From: an uncultured Lachnospiraceae bacterium
Lineage (GTDB): Bacteria; Bacillota; Clostridia; Lachnospirales; Lachnospiraceae
Length of the DNA: 62,432 nucleotides
Assembly: GCA_902786365.1 (NCBI GenBank)
Contig: CADACD010000017.1
Location: 1-62,432 of the forward strand
Direction: 5' to 3'
Shown here: one piece after another, positions 46,527 through 54,824 of the stretch
Layout of the letters: every line of letters starts with the position of its first letter
Numbering within the stretch: position 1 is the stretch's first letter
The notes under the pieces: generated by a model
The model's input: only the letters and a program-made list of their open reading frames with translations
Databases searched by the model: none
Told to the model about the DNA's origin: nothing
Made by a program: the position numbers and the translations under genes

Positions 46527-49001
46527 ATGAATATGTCAGTGAAAATTGCTTTGGCAGGTAACCCAAATAGTGGTAAGACAACATTGTTTAATGCACTTAC
46601 AGGTTCCAACCAGTTTGTCGGTAATTGGCCTGGTGTTACTGTCGAAAAAAAAGAAGGAAAATTAAAGAAGGTTTATAATACTTCTGAGGAAGAGATAGTT
46701 ATCATGGATTTACCGGGTATCTATTCTTTATCTCCATATACATTAGAAGAAGTAGTTGCAAGAAATTATCTTGTAAGTGAAAAACCGGATGTGATATTAA
46801 ATATCGTTGATGGAACTAACCTAGAGAGAAATTTATATCTTTCAACACAACTTTTAGAACTTGGCATACCGGTAGTTATGGCAGTCAATATGGTTGATGT
46901 TGTAAAGAAAAATGGTGATGAGTTAAATATTAAGAATTTAAGCAAAAAACTTGGCTGTAAAGCAGTAGAAATATCAGCTTTGAAGAATGAAGGTATTGAT
47001 AAAGCTGTGAAACTTGCAATCGAGGAAGCAAAAGAGGAATACAAAGAAATCGTGCACAGCTTTGATCCAAAAGTAGAAGAAGCGATTTCTAGTGTAGGTG
47101 TTAAACTTTCTGATGTGGATGAAAATCAGAGAAGATTTGCTGCTATCAAACTTCTTGAAAGAGATGATAAAATTGATGCACTTGTTAAAAATAAACCGGA
47201 TGTAAGTACAGAGATAGAAGAACTTGAGAAAGAGTTTGATGATGATACAGAAAGTATTATCACAAATGAAAGATATACATATATTTCTTCTATTATTAAA
47301 GACTGTTATAAAAAGAAAAACAAAAAGAGTGAGACAACATCAGATAAGATTGATAAGATTGTCACAAACAGATGGCTTGCACTTCCAATTTTTGCAGTTG
47401 TCATGTTTATAGTTTACTATGTATCTGTTACGACAGTTGGTACTTATGCGACTGACTGGGCAAATGATGGTGTATTTGGTGACGGATGGTATCTATTTGG
47501 TATTGGAAGTGATGACTATGATGATGCAGTTAACAAATATGCTAAGGAAAACATTTGGACAGATGATGTAGTTGTTACATTAGAGACTGCTGCCGGGGCC
47601 GATGCAGAAGGAGCTTCTGATTTGTTAGATGCGATAGAGAATGGTGACTATGAGGCATTTGATGAAGCTTATCAGTCATATGCTGATGTGCTTTCTGAGG
47701 AAGGATATGACATCACAGAGGCTGTTGATGAGACAACAGAAGCTGATGAGTTTCCGGCAAATGAGGACTACGGAGTATGGGTGCCAGGTGTTCCTGTGCT
47801 TGTAGAAAAAGGTCTTGACGCAATTAAGTGTGCAGACTGGTTAAAGGGATTAATTTTAGATGGTATCGTAGCCGGTGTCGGTGCAGTGCTTGGCTTCGTT
47901 CCACAGATGTTAGTATTATTTATATTCCTTGCTTTCCTTGAAAGCTGTGGATATATGGCAAGAGTTGCTTTCATCATGGACAGAATTTTCAGAAGATTTG
48001 GATTGTCAGGTAAATCATTTATTCCTATGCTTATCGGCAGTGGTTGCGGTATTCCTGGTATCATGGCTTCAAGAACAATTGAAAACGAGAGAGACCGTCG
48101 TATGACAGTTATGACTACGACATTTGTGCCTTGTGGTGCAAAACTTCCAATCATTGGTTTGATTGCAGGTGCATTCTTCGGTGAGAGGGGATGGGTTTCA
48201 ACAAGTGCCTACTTTATCGGAATTGGAGCAATCATAGTATCAGGTATTATTCTTAAGAAAACAAAAATGTTTGCAGGCGATCCTGCACCATTTGTAATGG
48301 AACTTCCTGCTTACCACTTGCCAACAGTCGGTAATGTACTTAGAAGTATGTGGGAGCGTGGATGGTCCTTCATCAAGAAAGCAGGAACAATTATTCTCTT
48401 ATCAACAATAGTTGTATGGTTCTTATCATTCTTTGGATGGGCAGACGGTTCATTTGGAATGTTAGAAGAAGATCAGATGAATTTGAGTATTCTTGCGAAG
48501 ATGGGTAAGGCAGTAGCTTGGATATTCAAACCTCTTGGATGGGGTAATTGGAAAATGGCTGTTGCAGCAATCACAGGACTTGTAGCGAAGGAAAATGTTG
48601 TTGGTACATTTGGTATATTATTTGGTGCTGCTTCTGACGCTGAAAATGGTAGTATAGGACTTTGGAATGCACTTGGTGCTTCACTTGTTCCGCTTGCAGC
48701 ATATTCATTCATGGTATTTAATCTTCTTTGTGCGCCTTGTTTTGCAGCTATGGGTGCTATCAAAAGAGAGATGAACAATGCAAAATGGTTCTGGTTTGCA
48801 ATCGGATACCAGTGTGTGCTCGCTTATCTTGTATCACTTTGCATCTACCAAATCGGTGCATTATTTACTAATACAGTTTCAGTGAGTGTGATAGGATTAA
48901 TTGCTGCAATTGTCATAGTGATAGGAATGTTATATTTATTATTCAGACCATACAAGGAAAGCAAGACATTAAATGTTAATGTAAAAACTGCAAAAGGTTA
49001 A
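46527..49001 (+). CDS. feoB: Ferrous iron transport protein B with an acidic extracellular insert
   Basis: The 824-residue FeoB has an N-terminal G domain (G1 GNPNSGKTT at 11-19, G3 DLPGIYS near 62, G4 NMVD) and a Gate-type membrane domain (FVPQMLVLFIFLAFLESCGYMARVAF, GSGCGIPGIMASRT, FVPCGAKLPIIG). Between the first and second helices there is an Asp/Glu-rich stretch of about 110 residues (roughly 306-416), where typical FeoBs have about 30. FeoB moves Fe2+ into the cell powered by GTP. The start is ATG 46527 or 46533, after AAGAAAGG; a longer upstream frame has no family match. Confidence 0.95.
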   Translation: MNMSVKIALAGNPNSGKTTLFNALTGSNQFVGNWPGVTVEKKEGKLKKVYNTSEEEIVIMDLPGIYSLSPYTLEEVVARNYLVSEKPDVILNIVDGTNLERNLYLSTQLLELGIPVVMAVNMVDVVKKNGDELNIKNLSKKLGCKAVEISALKNEGIDKAVKLAIEEAKEEYKEIVHSFDPKVEEAISSVGVKLSDVDENQRRFAAIKLLERDDKIDALVKNKPDVSTEIEELEKEFDDDTESIITNERYTYISSIIKDCYKKKNKKSETTSDKIDKIVTNRWLALPIFAVVMFIVYYVSVTTVGTYATDWANDGVFGDGWYLFGIGSDDYDDAVNKYAKENIWTDDVVVTLETAAGADAEGASDLLDAIENGDYEAFDEAYQSYADVLSEEGYDITEAVDETTEADEFPANEDYGVWVPGVPVLVEKGLDAIKCADWLKGLILDGIVAGVGAVLGFVPQMLVLFIFLAFLESCGYMARVAFIMDRIFRRFGLSGKSFIPMLIGSGCGIPGIMASRTIENERDRRMTVMTTTFVPCGAKLPIIGLIAGAFFGERGWVSTSAYFIGIGAIIVSGIILKKTKMFAGDPAPFVMELPAYHLPTVGNVLRSMWERGWSFIKKAGTIILLSTIVVWFLSFFGWADGSFGMLEEDQMNLSILAKMGKAVAWIFKPLGWGNWKMAVAAITGLVAKENVVGTFGILFGAASDAENGSIGLWNALGASLVPLAAYSFMVFNLLCAPCFAAMGAIKREMNNAKWFWFAIGYQCVLAYLVSLCIYQIGALFTNTVSVSVIGLIAAIVIVIGMLYLLFRPYKESKTLNVNVKTAKG

Positions 49002-49050
49002 TCAATATCAGAGTTTTTAATTGGAAGATAAAAAGGTGTTTGTCATATAA

Positions 49051-49092
49051 TATGATGTTGGTGTCAAAAAGTATTATGACACCAACATCATA
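49051..49092. repeat. Perfect 16-bp hairpin between feoB and the Cys-rich peptide gene
   Basis: TATGATGTTGGTGTCA and its exact complement flank a 10-base loop. There is no T-run. It could attenuate or stabilise the feoB transcript, or set the relative amount of the downstream peptide. Confidence 0.6.
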
Positions 49093-49134
49093 AAATCTAA
49101 CAACTGTGATTATGTAGAAAGAAGGTGTTTTAGA

Positions 49135-49284
49135 ATGATAATGAATTTAGGAACATTTGTGGTAAGTGCAGTTCTTGCCGGAATAGTATTTCTTATAATC
49201 AGAGGTATGATAAAGGACAAAAAAAAAGGCAAATCTGTGCTTGGCTGTGGCGGTGACTGCAGTAAATGCAAAGGATGCCATTAA
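49135..49284 (+). CDS. FeoB-associated Cys-rich membrane protein
   Basis: The 49-residue peptide has one membrane helix (NLGTFVVSAVLAGIVFLIIRG), a Lys-rich stretch (KDKKKGK) and a Cys-rich end, GCGGDCSKCKGCH. It matches the small FeoB-associated peptides found after feoB. The Cys cluster suggests metal handling at the membrane. ATG 49135 follows GAAGG by 9 bases and a perfect hairpin separates it from feoB. It is too short for most gene finders. Confidence 0.85.
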   Translation: MIMNLGTFVVSAVLAGIVFLIIRGMIKDKKKGKSVLGCGGDCSKCKGCH

Positions 49285-49574
49285 AACAAGAAAAATAAAT
49301 AGTTTTTGTTTTACAATGGATAGGTGAATGTTAGTCGTTCAAAAACGGACGATATCAGGAGATTCTTCATGATTTCTTGGTAAATATAAAATGTGCTTGA
49401 CAATGTTAAGCACATAAATTATACTATACGTATGAATAAATGCTCATATGTATATATGAACTCTAATTCTAATAAAAAGTAAAATAATAGAAAGGATAAA
49501 TGCCGGCTATTATCATACATCATAGTATTCTATATTTCGATGAAGGTTAAATTAGCAGTGCATGGGTGATAAAA
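49285..49574 (+). promoter_or_regulatory. Promoter and operator region of the second ABC transporter
   Basis: TTGACA (49397-49402) and TATACT (49420-49425) are 17 bases apart. TGTGCTT-N9-AAGCACA at 49392-49414 covers the -35 and may be an operator. No regulator gene lies next to it. The A/T-rich AAAACAAGAAAA...TTTTTGTTTT at 49285-49315 may be the weak feo terminator. Confidence 0.5.
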
Positions 49575-50273
49575 ATGTTTTTGAAAGTTGAAAATCTGGA
49601 AAAGAGCTATGGAACAGGTGATAGCAGTGTGAAGGTTTTAAAAGGAATCAGTTTTGAGGTTGAAAAAGGTAATATTTGTGTTTTGCTTGGTGCATCCGGA
49701 TCAGGTAAGTCCACTCTGTTAAACATTATTGGAGGAATTGACACTGCAGATGCAGGAACCATTACAATTGATGGGGATAAGTTAGAAAATTTAAGTGAGA
49801 AAGAGATATCTCTTTACAGAAGAAATCACCTTGGATATATCTTTCAGGCATATAATCTGATTCCAAACCTGACTGTAAAGGAAAATATAGAGGTTGGTGC
49901 TTATCTTAGCAAGTCGCCACTTGATATTGATGAGCTAATAAAGACACTTGGTTTATGGGAACACAAAGACAAAATGCCAAACCAGTTATCGGGAGGCCAG
50001 CAACAGAGAACAGCAATTGGCAGAGCAGTTGTCAAAAATCCTGACATACTTTTATGCGATGAGCCAACAGGTGCGCTAGATTATAACACATCAAAAGAAA
50101 TTTTGGCACTTCTTGAAGAAGTAAATGAAAAATACAATTGCACAATTATCATGGTAACACATAATGATGCGTTAAAGCTCATGGCTGATAAGGTAATAAA
50201 ATTGAGAGACGGTCAGATACGAAGAGAATACATTAATGAAGTCAGAACGAAGTCACAGGATCTTGATTGGTAA
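49575..50273 (+). CDS. ABC transporter ATP-binding protein (second MacB/LolD-like)
   Basis: The complete 232-residue ATPase (from ATG 49575) has Walker [11 protein letters not shown]-loop FQAYNLIPN, signature [15 protein letters not shown], Walker [13 protein letters not shown] and H-loop VTHN. It is a close relative in type of both the intact ATPase at 9.7 kb and the broken one at 8.75 kb. ATG at 49575 has a weak ribosome site; a GTG at 49566 is possible. Its stop precedes the permease start by 17 bases. The substrate is unknown; FtsX/MacB-type systems often handle antimicrobial peptides or lipoproteins. Confidence 0.92.
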   Translation: MFLKVENLEKSYGTGDSSVKVLKGISFEVEKGNICVLLGASGSGKSTLLNIIGGIDTADAGTITIDGDKLENLSEKEISLYRRNHLGYIFQAYNLIPNLTVKENIEVGAYLSKSPLDIDELIKTLGLWEHKDKMPNQLSGGQQQRTAIGRAVVKNPDILLCDEPTGALDYNTSKEILALLEEVNEKYNCTIIMVTHNDALKLMADKVIKLRDGQIRREYINEVRTKSQDLDW

Positions 50274-50290
50274 AGGCAGGAGGTGTGAAG

Positions 50291-52585
50291 ATGAATAGTG
50301 ATAATAGTAAAAGGATAAAAAATCCATTAAATAAAAGGATTATAAGAGAATTAAAGCAGGAAATTGGAAAGAATCTTGCAATATTTATATTTATAGCCGC
50401 AACAATAGGATTTATTTCTGGATTTTATGTAGCTGATAACAGTATGAAATATGCCTATGATGAGAGTTTTGAAAAATATAATATTGAAGATGGAAATTTT
50501 GAGTTAAGCGAAAAGATTTCAGATATAGTAGAAGAAAAAATTTCAGAATATGCGAAAGTATATGAGAATTTTTACATAGAAAAGGATATTGATGACCAAA
50601 GAAAAGTCAGAATTTTTACTGATAGAAAAGAAGTTAATAAGGTATGTGTGATTGAAGGTGAAATACCAAATGAAAAGAATCAGATTGCACTAGACAGACT
50701 TTTTGCAGAAAAAAATAAGTTAAAAATTGGTGACAATGTTACTATAGGTGAAACAGATTATAAAATTACAGGTTTTGTTGCACTTCCGGATTATAGTGCA
50801 TTATTTAGTGATAATTATGATTTGATGTTTGATGCAACACATTTTGGAGTTGGAATTGTATCAAAAGAGCAATTTGATACGTATGGGAATAGTAAAGTTT
50901 ACTATTCTTATTCATGGAAAATTAATACTGAGAATCCGTCAAAAGAATTGAACGACAAGCAAAAAGAGGAGATAAACAATGAGATTAAAGATATTCTTAT
51001 AAATGAAAATGCAGGTATTGTTAATTTTATAGTAGAGGCAGACAATCAGGCGATTCACTTCACTGGAAATGATATGGGAAGTGATAAGGCAATGATGACA
51101 GTGCTCTTGTATGTGGTAATCGTCATTCTTGCATTTATCTTTGCTGTCACGACAATGAGTACAATCGATAAAGAATCAGCAGTGATAGGAACTCTCAGAG
51201 CATCAGGATATACAAAAGGAGAAATGCTTAGACATTACATCATTCTTCCAATTCTTGTTACATTTGTAGCTTCAATCATAGGAAATATTTTAGGATATAC
51301 TATTTTTAAACAGTTTGTTGTGGATATGTATTATAACAGCTACAGTCTTCCAACATATGAGACACTTTGGAATGCGCAAGCTTTTGTTATGACGACAGTA
51401 ATTCCGGCAATTGTTATGATAGTAGTAAACCTGCTTGTGTTAAATTGCAAATTTAAACTTTCACCGCTTAAATTTTTAAGACATGATTTAAAGAAAAAGA
51501 AGAATTCGAAAGCATTAAAACTGCCAAATTTATCATTTATGATGAGATTTAAGCTGAGAATCATCATTCAAAATATACCGAATTATACCATGCTTTTTAT
51601 AGGAATACTGTTTGCAAGCATATTGGCACTATTCGGATTGATGATGCTGCCACTTTTAAACCATAGCGGTGATGAGATTATTGAACATATGAAGGGAAAT
51701 TATCAATATATACTTAAGATGCCGATTGAGATTGATAACGAAAATGCCCAAAAGTGTATGATAGGTTCTGTAATTAATGATATCAAAGGAACCCATGAAG
51801 ATGAGATAACAGTATATGGAATCGAGGAAAATTCTAAATACTTTTCTGATGTAAAATTAAAAGACAGTACATCATCAGTTGTTGTTTCAGAGGCAATTTT
51901 AGAAAAATACAAATTAAAGATTGGAGATACCGTAAAGGTAAAATCTGAATTTACTGATAAAAAATATGAATTCAAAATAGGAGGAAGTTATTACTATCCT
52001 CAGGGGCTTGCAATATTTATGCGAAGTGATAAATACAGGGAAGTATTTGAACTAGATAAAGATTATTTTAATGCTTACCTTTCAGATGAGAAATTAGATG
52101 AGCTTAATGAGACAGCAATTCTCACAAAGATAACAAAAACAGATATGTTAAAAGTGACAACACAGCTTACGGATTCATTTGGAGGAATAGTGCCGATGAT
52201 GGCCGGATTTGCAGTTCTTATGTCAATGCTAATCATTTATCTGTTATCGAAAGTTGTGATTGAAAAAAATGCAGGTTCAATATCTATGGTAAAAATACTT
52301 GGTTATAGTGACAGAGAAGTAAGCAGGCTGTATGTAACAGCTACAGGAATCGCTGCAATACTTTCGGCACTTATCAGTATTCCATTATCATACATTATAG
52401 TAAAAGAATTATTTTATATGTTTATGGTAGATTTCTCAGGATGGGTATCTTATTATGTGAAACCTATTGTGTTTGTACAAGTATTTTCTCTTACAATACT
52501 TTCATATATTGTTGTTGCAGCTTTGTTATATAAAAAGATAAGAAAGATACCGATGGAACAGGTATTAAAGAATGTAGAACTATAA
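50291..52585 (+). CDS. ABC transporter permease, FtsX/MacB type (second)
   Basis: The 764-residue permease has the same FtsX duplication: a first helix (about 30-50), extracytoplasmic domain (about 60-260, Asp/Glu/Lys-rich), three helices, second helix near 430, domain 455-625 and final helices ending KIRKIPMEQVLKNVEL. ATG 50291 lies 9 bases after AGGAGG; the TTG at 50267 is unlikely. The partner ATPase is immediately upstream. A terminator follows. Confidence 0.9.
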   Translation: MNSDNSKRIKNPLNKRIIRELKQEIGKNLAIFIFIAATIGFISGFYVADNSMKYAYDESFEKYNIEDGNFELSEKISDIVEEKISEYAKVYENFYIEKDIDDQRKVRIFTDRKEVNKVCVIEGEIPNEKNQIALDRLFAEKNKLKIGDNVTIGETDYKITGFVALPDYSALFSDNYDLMFDATHFGVGIVSKEQFDTYGNSKVYYSYSWKINTENPSKELNDKQKEEINNEIKDILINENAGIVNFIVEADNQAIHFTGNDMGSDKAMMTVLLYVVIVILAFIFAVTTMSTIDKESAVIGTLRASGYTKGEMLRHYIILPILVTFVASIIGNILGYTIFKQFVVDMYYNSYSLPTYETLWNAQAFVMTTVIPAIVMIVVNLLVLNCKFKLSPLKFLRHDLKKKKNSKALKLPNLSFMMRFKLRIIIQNIPNYTMLFIGILFASILALFGLMMLPLLNHSGDEIIEHMKGNYQYILKMPIEIDNENAQKCMIGSVINDIKGTHEDEITVYGIEENSKYFSDVKLKDSTSSVVVSEAILEKYKLKIGDTVKVKSEFTDKKYEFKIGGSYYYPQGLAIFMRSDKYREVFELDKDYFNAYLSDEKLDELNETAILTKITKTDMLKVTTQLTDSFGGIVPMMAGFAVLMSMLIIYLLSKVVIEKNAGSISMVKILGYSDREVSRLYVTATGIAAILSALISIPLSYIIVKELFYMFMVDFSGWVSYYVKPIVFVQVFSLTILSYIVVAALLYKKIRKIPMEQVLKNVEL

Positions 52586-52626
52586 AAAGTTCGGAGCCGG
52601 ATGTAAATCCGGTTCTGAACTTTTTA
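52584..52626 (+). terminator. Terminator after the second ABC operon
   Basis: AAAAAGTTCGGAGCCGGAT pairs with ATCCGGTTCTGAACTTTTT (one bulge), with loop GTAA. It is strong and possibly bidirectional. Confidence 0.8.
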
Positions 52627-52760
52627 CATATTTGTAGAAATAAGATACAAATTGTATGAAATATACAATAAATTCCATGAATAGTAAGTAATATTAAATT
52701 AAAATATTTATAAAAATGACATATTTTTGTAAAAAAAATTAATTTTTTTTGTTTACTATG

Positions 52761-52789
52761 TTGAAAAAAATGCAATAAGATAGTATACT
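52761..52789 (+). promoter_or_regulatory. Promoter of the GH25/c-di-GMP/CapA genes
   Basis: TTGAAA (52761-52766) and TATACT (52784-52789) with a 17-base spacer lie upstream of the GH25 gene. No c-di-GMP riboswitch core was seen in the leader. Confidence 0.55.
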
Positions 52790-52865
52790 AATAAAAGATA
52801 TTTTCGTTCGAAATCGCTCTGTTCATATAGTGGACAAATAAAAAGTTAAGGGAGAAGATAAGAAA

Positions 52866-54746
52866 ATGAACATTATCAACAAATTAAAAGAGGTACTTGA
52901 AAATAAAGAACTGATGCCTGGTCAGGTTGTGGAAAAGATTAAGAATAAAGCAACAAATATAGAGAATAAAAAAGCTGTTGTGACAGTAGCCGGTATCTGG
53001 ATGGCAGTACTTGTGGTTATCATTGTCATTTGTAAGATTAATGGCAGTGCAAAGGAAGCATCAGGCAGTGAAACGGAGATTGTTGTGGAATCAGAGTCTT
53101 CTATAGAGGCAGAGACTACTACAAAGAAGTATGTGAAAACGAAAAACATCATAGCAACTACTACTACAGCGTCAGAATCAGAAGAAGAATCATCGTCACA
53201 GGAGGAAACAACAACAGCACCGCCTCAGACGACAACAGCGGCACCGGTTTCTAATACAATCGTTGAAAGAGAAACGATTCCTATTCAGTATATTGAGGTG
53301 AGTACAGAGCAATTGAAAGATGATGTTGTCAACGAAGTGATTAAACCGGCAGAGCTCGTTGTCTCTTATCCGGAGATGGGAACAGCGACTGTAAAAGAGT
53401 CGACAGAGAAAAGTAGAGACAGCTTTAGTAATTGTATAGATATTTCATATCATCAGGGCAAGATTGACTGGGCGGCTGTTAAGGCATCAGGTATTGAGTA
53501 TGCTTTTATCCGGGTAGGATATAGAGGATATGAAACAGGAAGTCTGGGTAAAGATGTGAGATTTGATGAAAACATCAGAGAGGCAACAAAAAACGGCATA
53601 AAAGTAGGTGTCTATTTCTTTTCTCAGGCTATAACAGAGCAGGAGGCTTTAGAGGAAGCTTCAGTTACTTTAAATTATATTAAAGGATATAACATTTCTC
53701 TTCCGGTAGTCATTGACTGGGAGACAACAAATGGATACAGGACATACTCTGGACTTTCAGTAGACAAACTGACAAGCATTATATCAACGTTTTGCGATGC
53801 TGTGGCAGGTGAAGGTTATACACCTATGGTTTACATGTGTAAATCAGATTATCTTGGAAGAGTAAATTATTCTAATCTTGCAGCAAAGTATAAGATTTGG
53901 ATGGCATGGTATTTTGATAAGTATTATACACAGAACTACGCATCAAACAGATTTACATATGGAGATAAAATCCCTTCTCTTCCATTTAAATATGAGGTAT
54001 GGCAATATACAAGTAAAGGAAGAGTAGACGGTATTACAGAGCTTGTTGATATGAATATTATAATAAAGGATGAGATAAAATATGATCCTAAATTGACAGT
54101 TTCTAAGAAAACGTTTGTGACAAATATAACAAAAAGTATTGATTTGATGGAAGGTGTATCTGCGGAAGATACGCACGCAAACACAGCAACGGATAAAGTT
54201 ACCATCAACATTAAAAACACTGCAGGCAATACTGTTACAAAAGAGAATGTATTTAAAACTTCCGGAAAATATACAGTTGAGTACATATATAAAGACTCAG
54301 ATGGTACAACACTTAGTGATAAAGCAACATTATATGTAAGAGATATTCCGGTGATTATGATGAATGGAAATAAATGGAGCGATAATAATACAAAATCAAT
54401 CAAGTATCATTATGATGATACATTAAGTGAAAGTGAAAATTATACAAAAGTAAAAGAGATTTTTAAGTCTACATTCACAGCACAATATTATGATTATGTT
54501 GAAGGTGAAAGTAAAGCAATCATAATTAGCAACGGACAATTTGATGGCATTGATGCAATATTGCGAGATGGTGTTATGACTGCAGGGGAATATACTGTTA
54601 CTTATAATGTTTCTGATAACAAAGGATTATCAAACAGTAAAACAATTAAACTTATTATTGATAGAACAATAGAACTTCCAACAAACCAGGAGAGTACGAC
54701 TGTATCTGAAAAGACAACAGAAACTACATCATCAAGTGAAAATTAG
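52866..54746 (+). CDS. Membrane-anchored GH25 lysozyme-like wall hydrolase
   Basis: The 626-residue type II membrane protein has a short cytoplasmic segment (1-37), one helix (about 38-60), a Ser/Thr/Glu-rich linker (about 65-185), a GH25 muramidase domain (about 190-400; catalytic-type motifs CIDISYHQGKIDW, VVIDWETT and YEVWQYTSKGRVDGI) and two Ig-like domains (about 410-600), then a Thr/Ser-rich tail. GH25 enzymes cut peptidoglycan between MurNAc and GlcNAc. AAGGGAGAAG precedes the ATG. It begins a run of four co-directional genes that includes two c-di-GMP signalling proteins. Confidence 0.9.
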   Translation: MNIINKLKEVLENKELMPGQVVEKIKNKATNIENKKAVVTVAGIWMAVLVVIIVICKINGSAKEASGSETEIVVESESSIEAETTTKKYVKTKNIIATTTTASESEEESSSQEETTTAPPQTTTAAPVSNTIVERETIPIQYIEVSTEQLKDDVVNEVIKPAELVVSYPEMGTATVKESTEKSRDSFSNCIDISYHQGKIDWAAVKASGIEYAFIRVGYRGYETGSLGKDVRFDENIREATKNGIKVGVYFFSQAITEQEALEEASVTLNYIKGYNISLPVVIDWETTNGYRTYSGLSVDKLTSIISTFCDAVAGEGYTPMVYMCKSDYLGRVNYSNLAAKYKIWMAWYFDKYYTQNYASNRFTYGDKIPSLPFKYEVWQYTSKGRVDGITELVDMNIIIKDEIKYDPKLTVSKKTFVTNITKSIDLMEGVSAEDTHANTATDKVTINIKNTAGNTVTKENVFKTSGKYTVEYIYKDSDGTTLSDKATLYVRDIPVIMMNGNKWSDNNTKSIKYHYDDTLSESENYTKVKEIFKSTFTAQYYDYVEGESKAIIISNGQFDGIDAILRDGVMTAGEYTVTYNVSDNKGLSNSKTIKLIIDRTIELPTNQESTTVSEKTTETTSSSEN

Positions 54747-54824
54747 CCATTACACTGATATAAATAAAACAGGAGAAAATACTTTATATATGTGCGTAAA
54801 TTTGCTCCGAAATGGAGGCAGGGT

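Noticed and set aside
49051-49092. Inverted repeat as an insertion-sequence end
   Set aside because: No transposase, target duplication or second copy was seen. A local RNA hairpin is the simpler reading.
53936-54403. 155-codon minus-strand frame inside the GH25 gene
   Set aside because: It is a shadow of Thr/Lys-rich plus-strand coding; no ribosome site or family match was seen.
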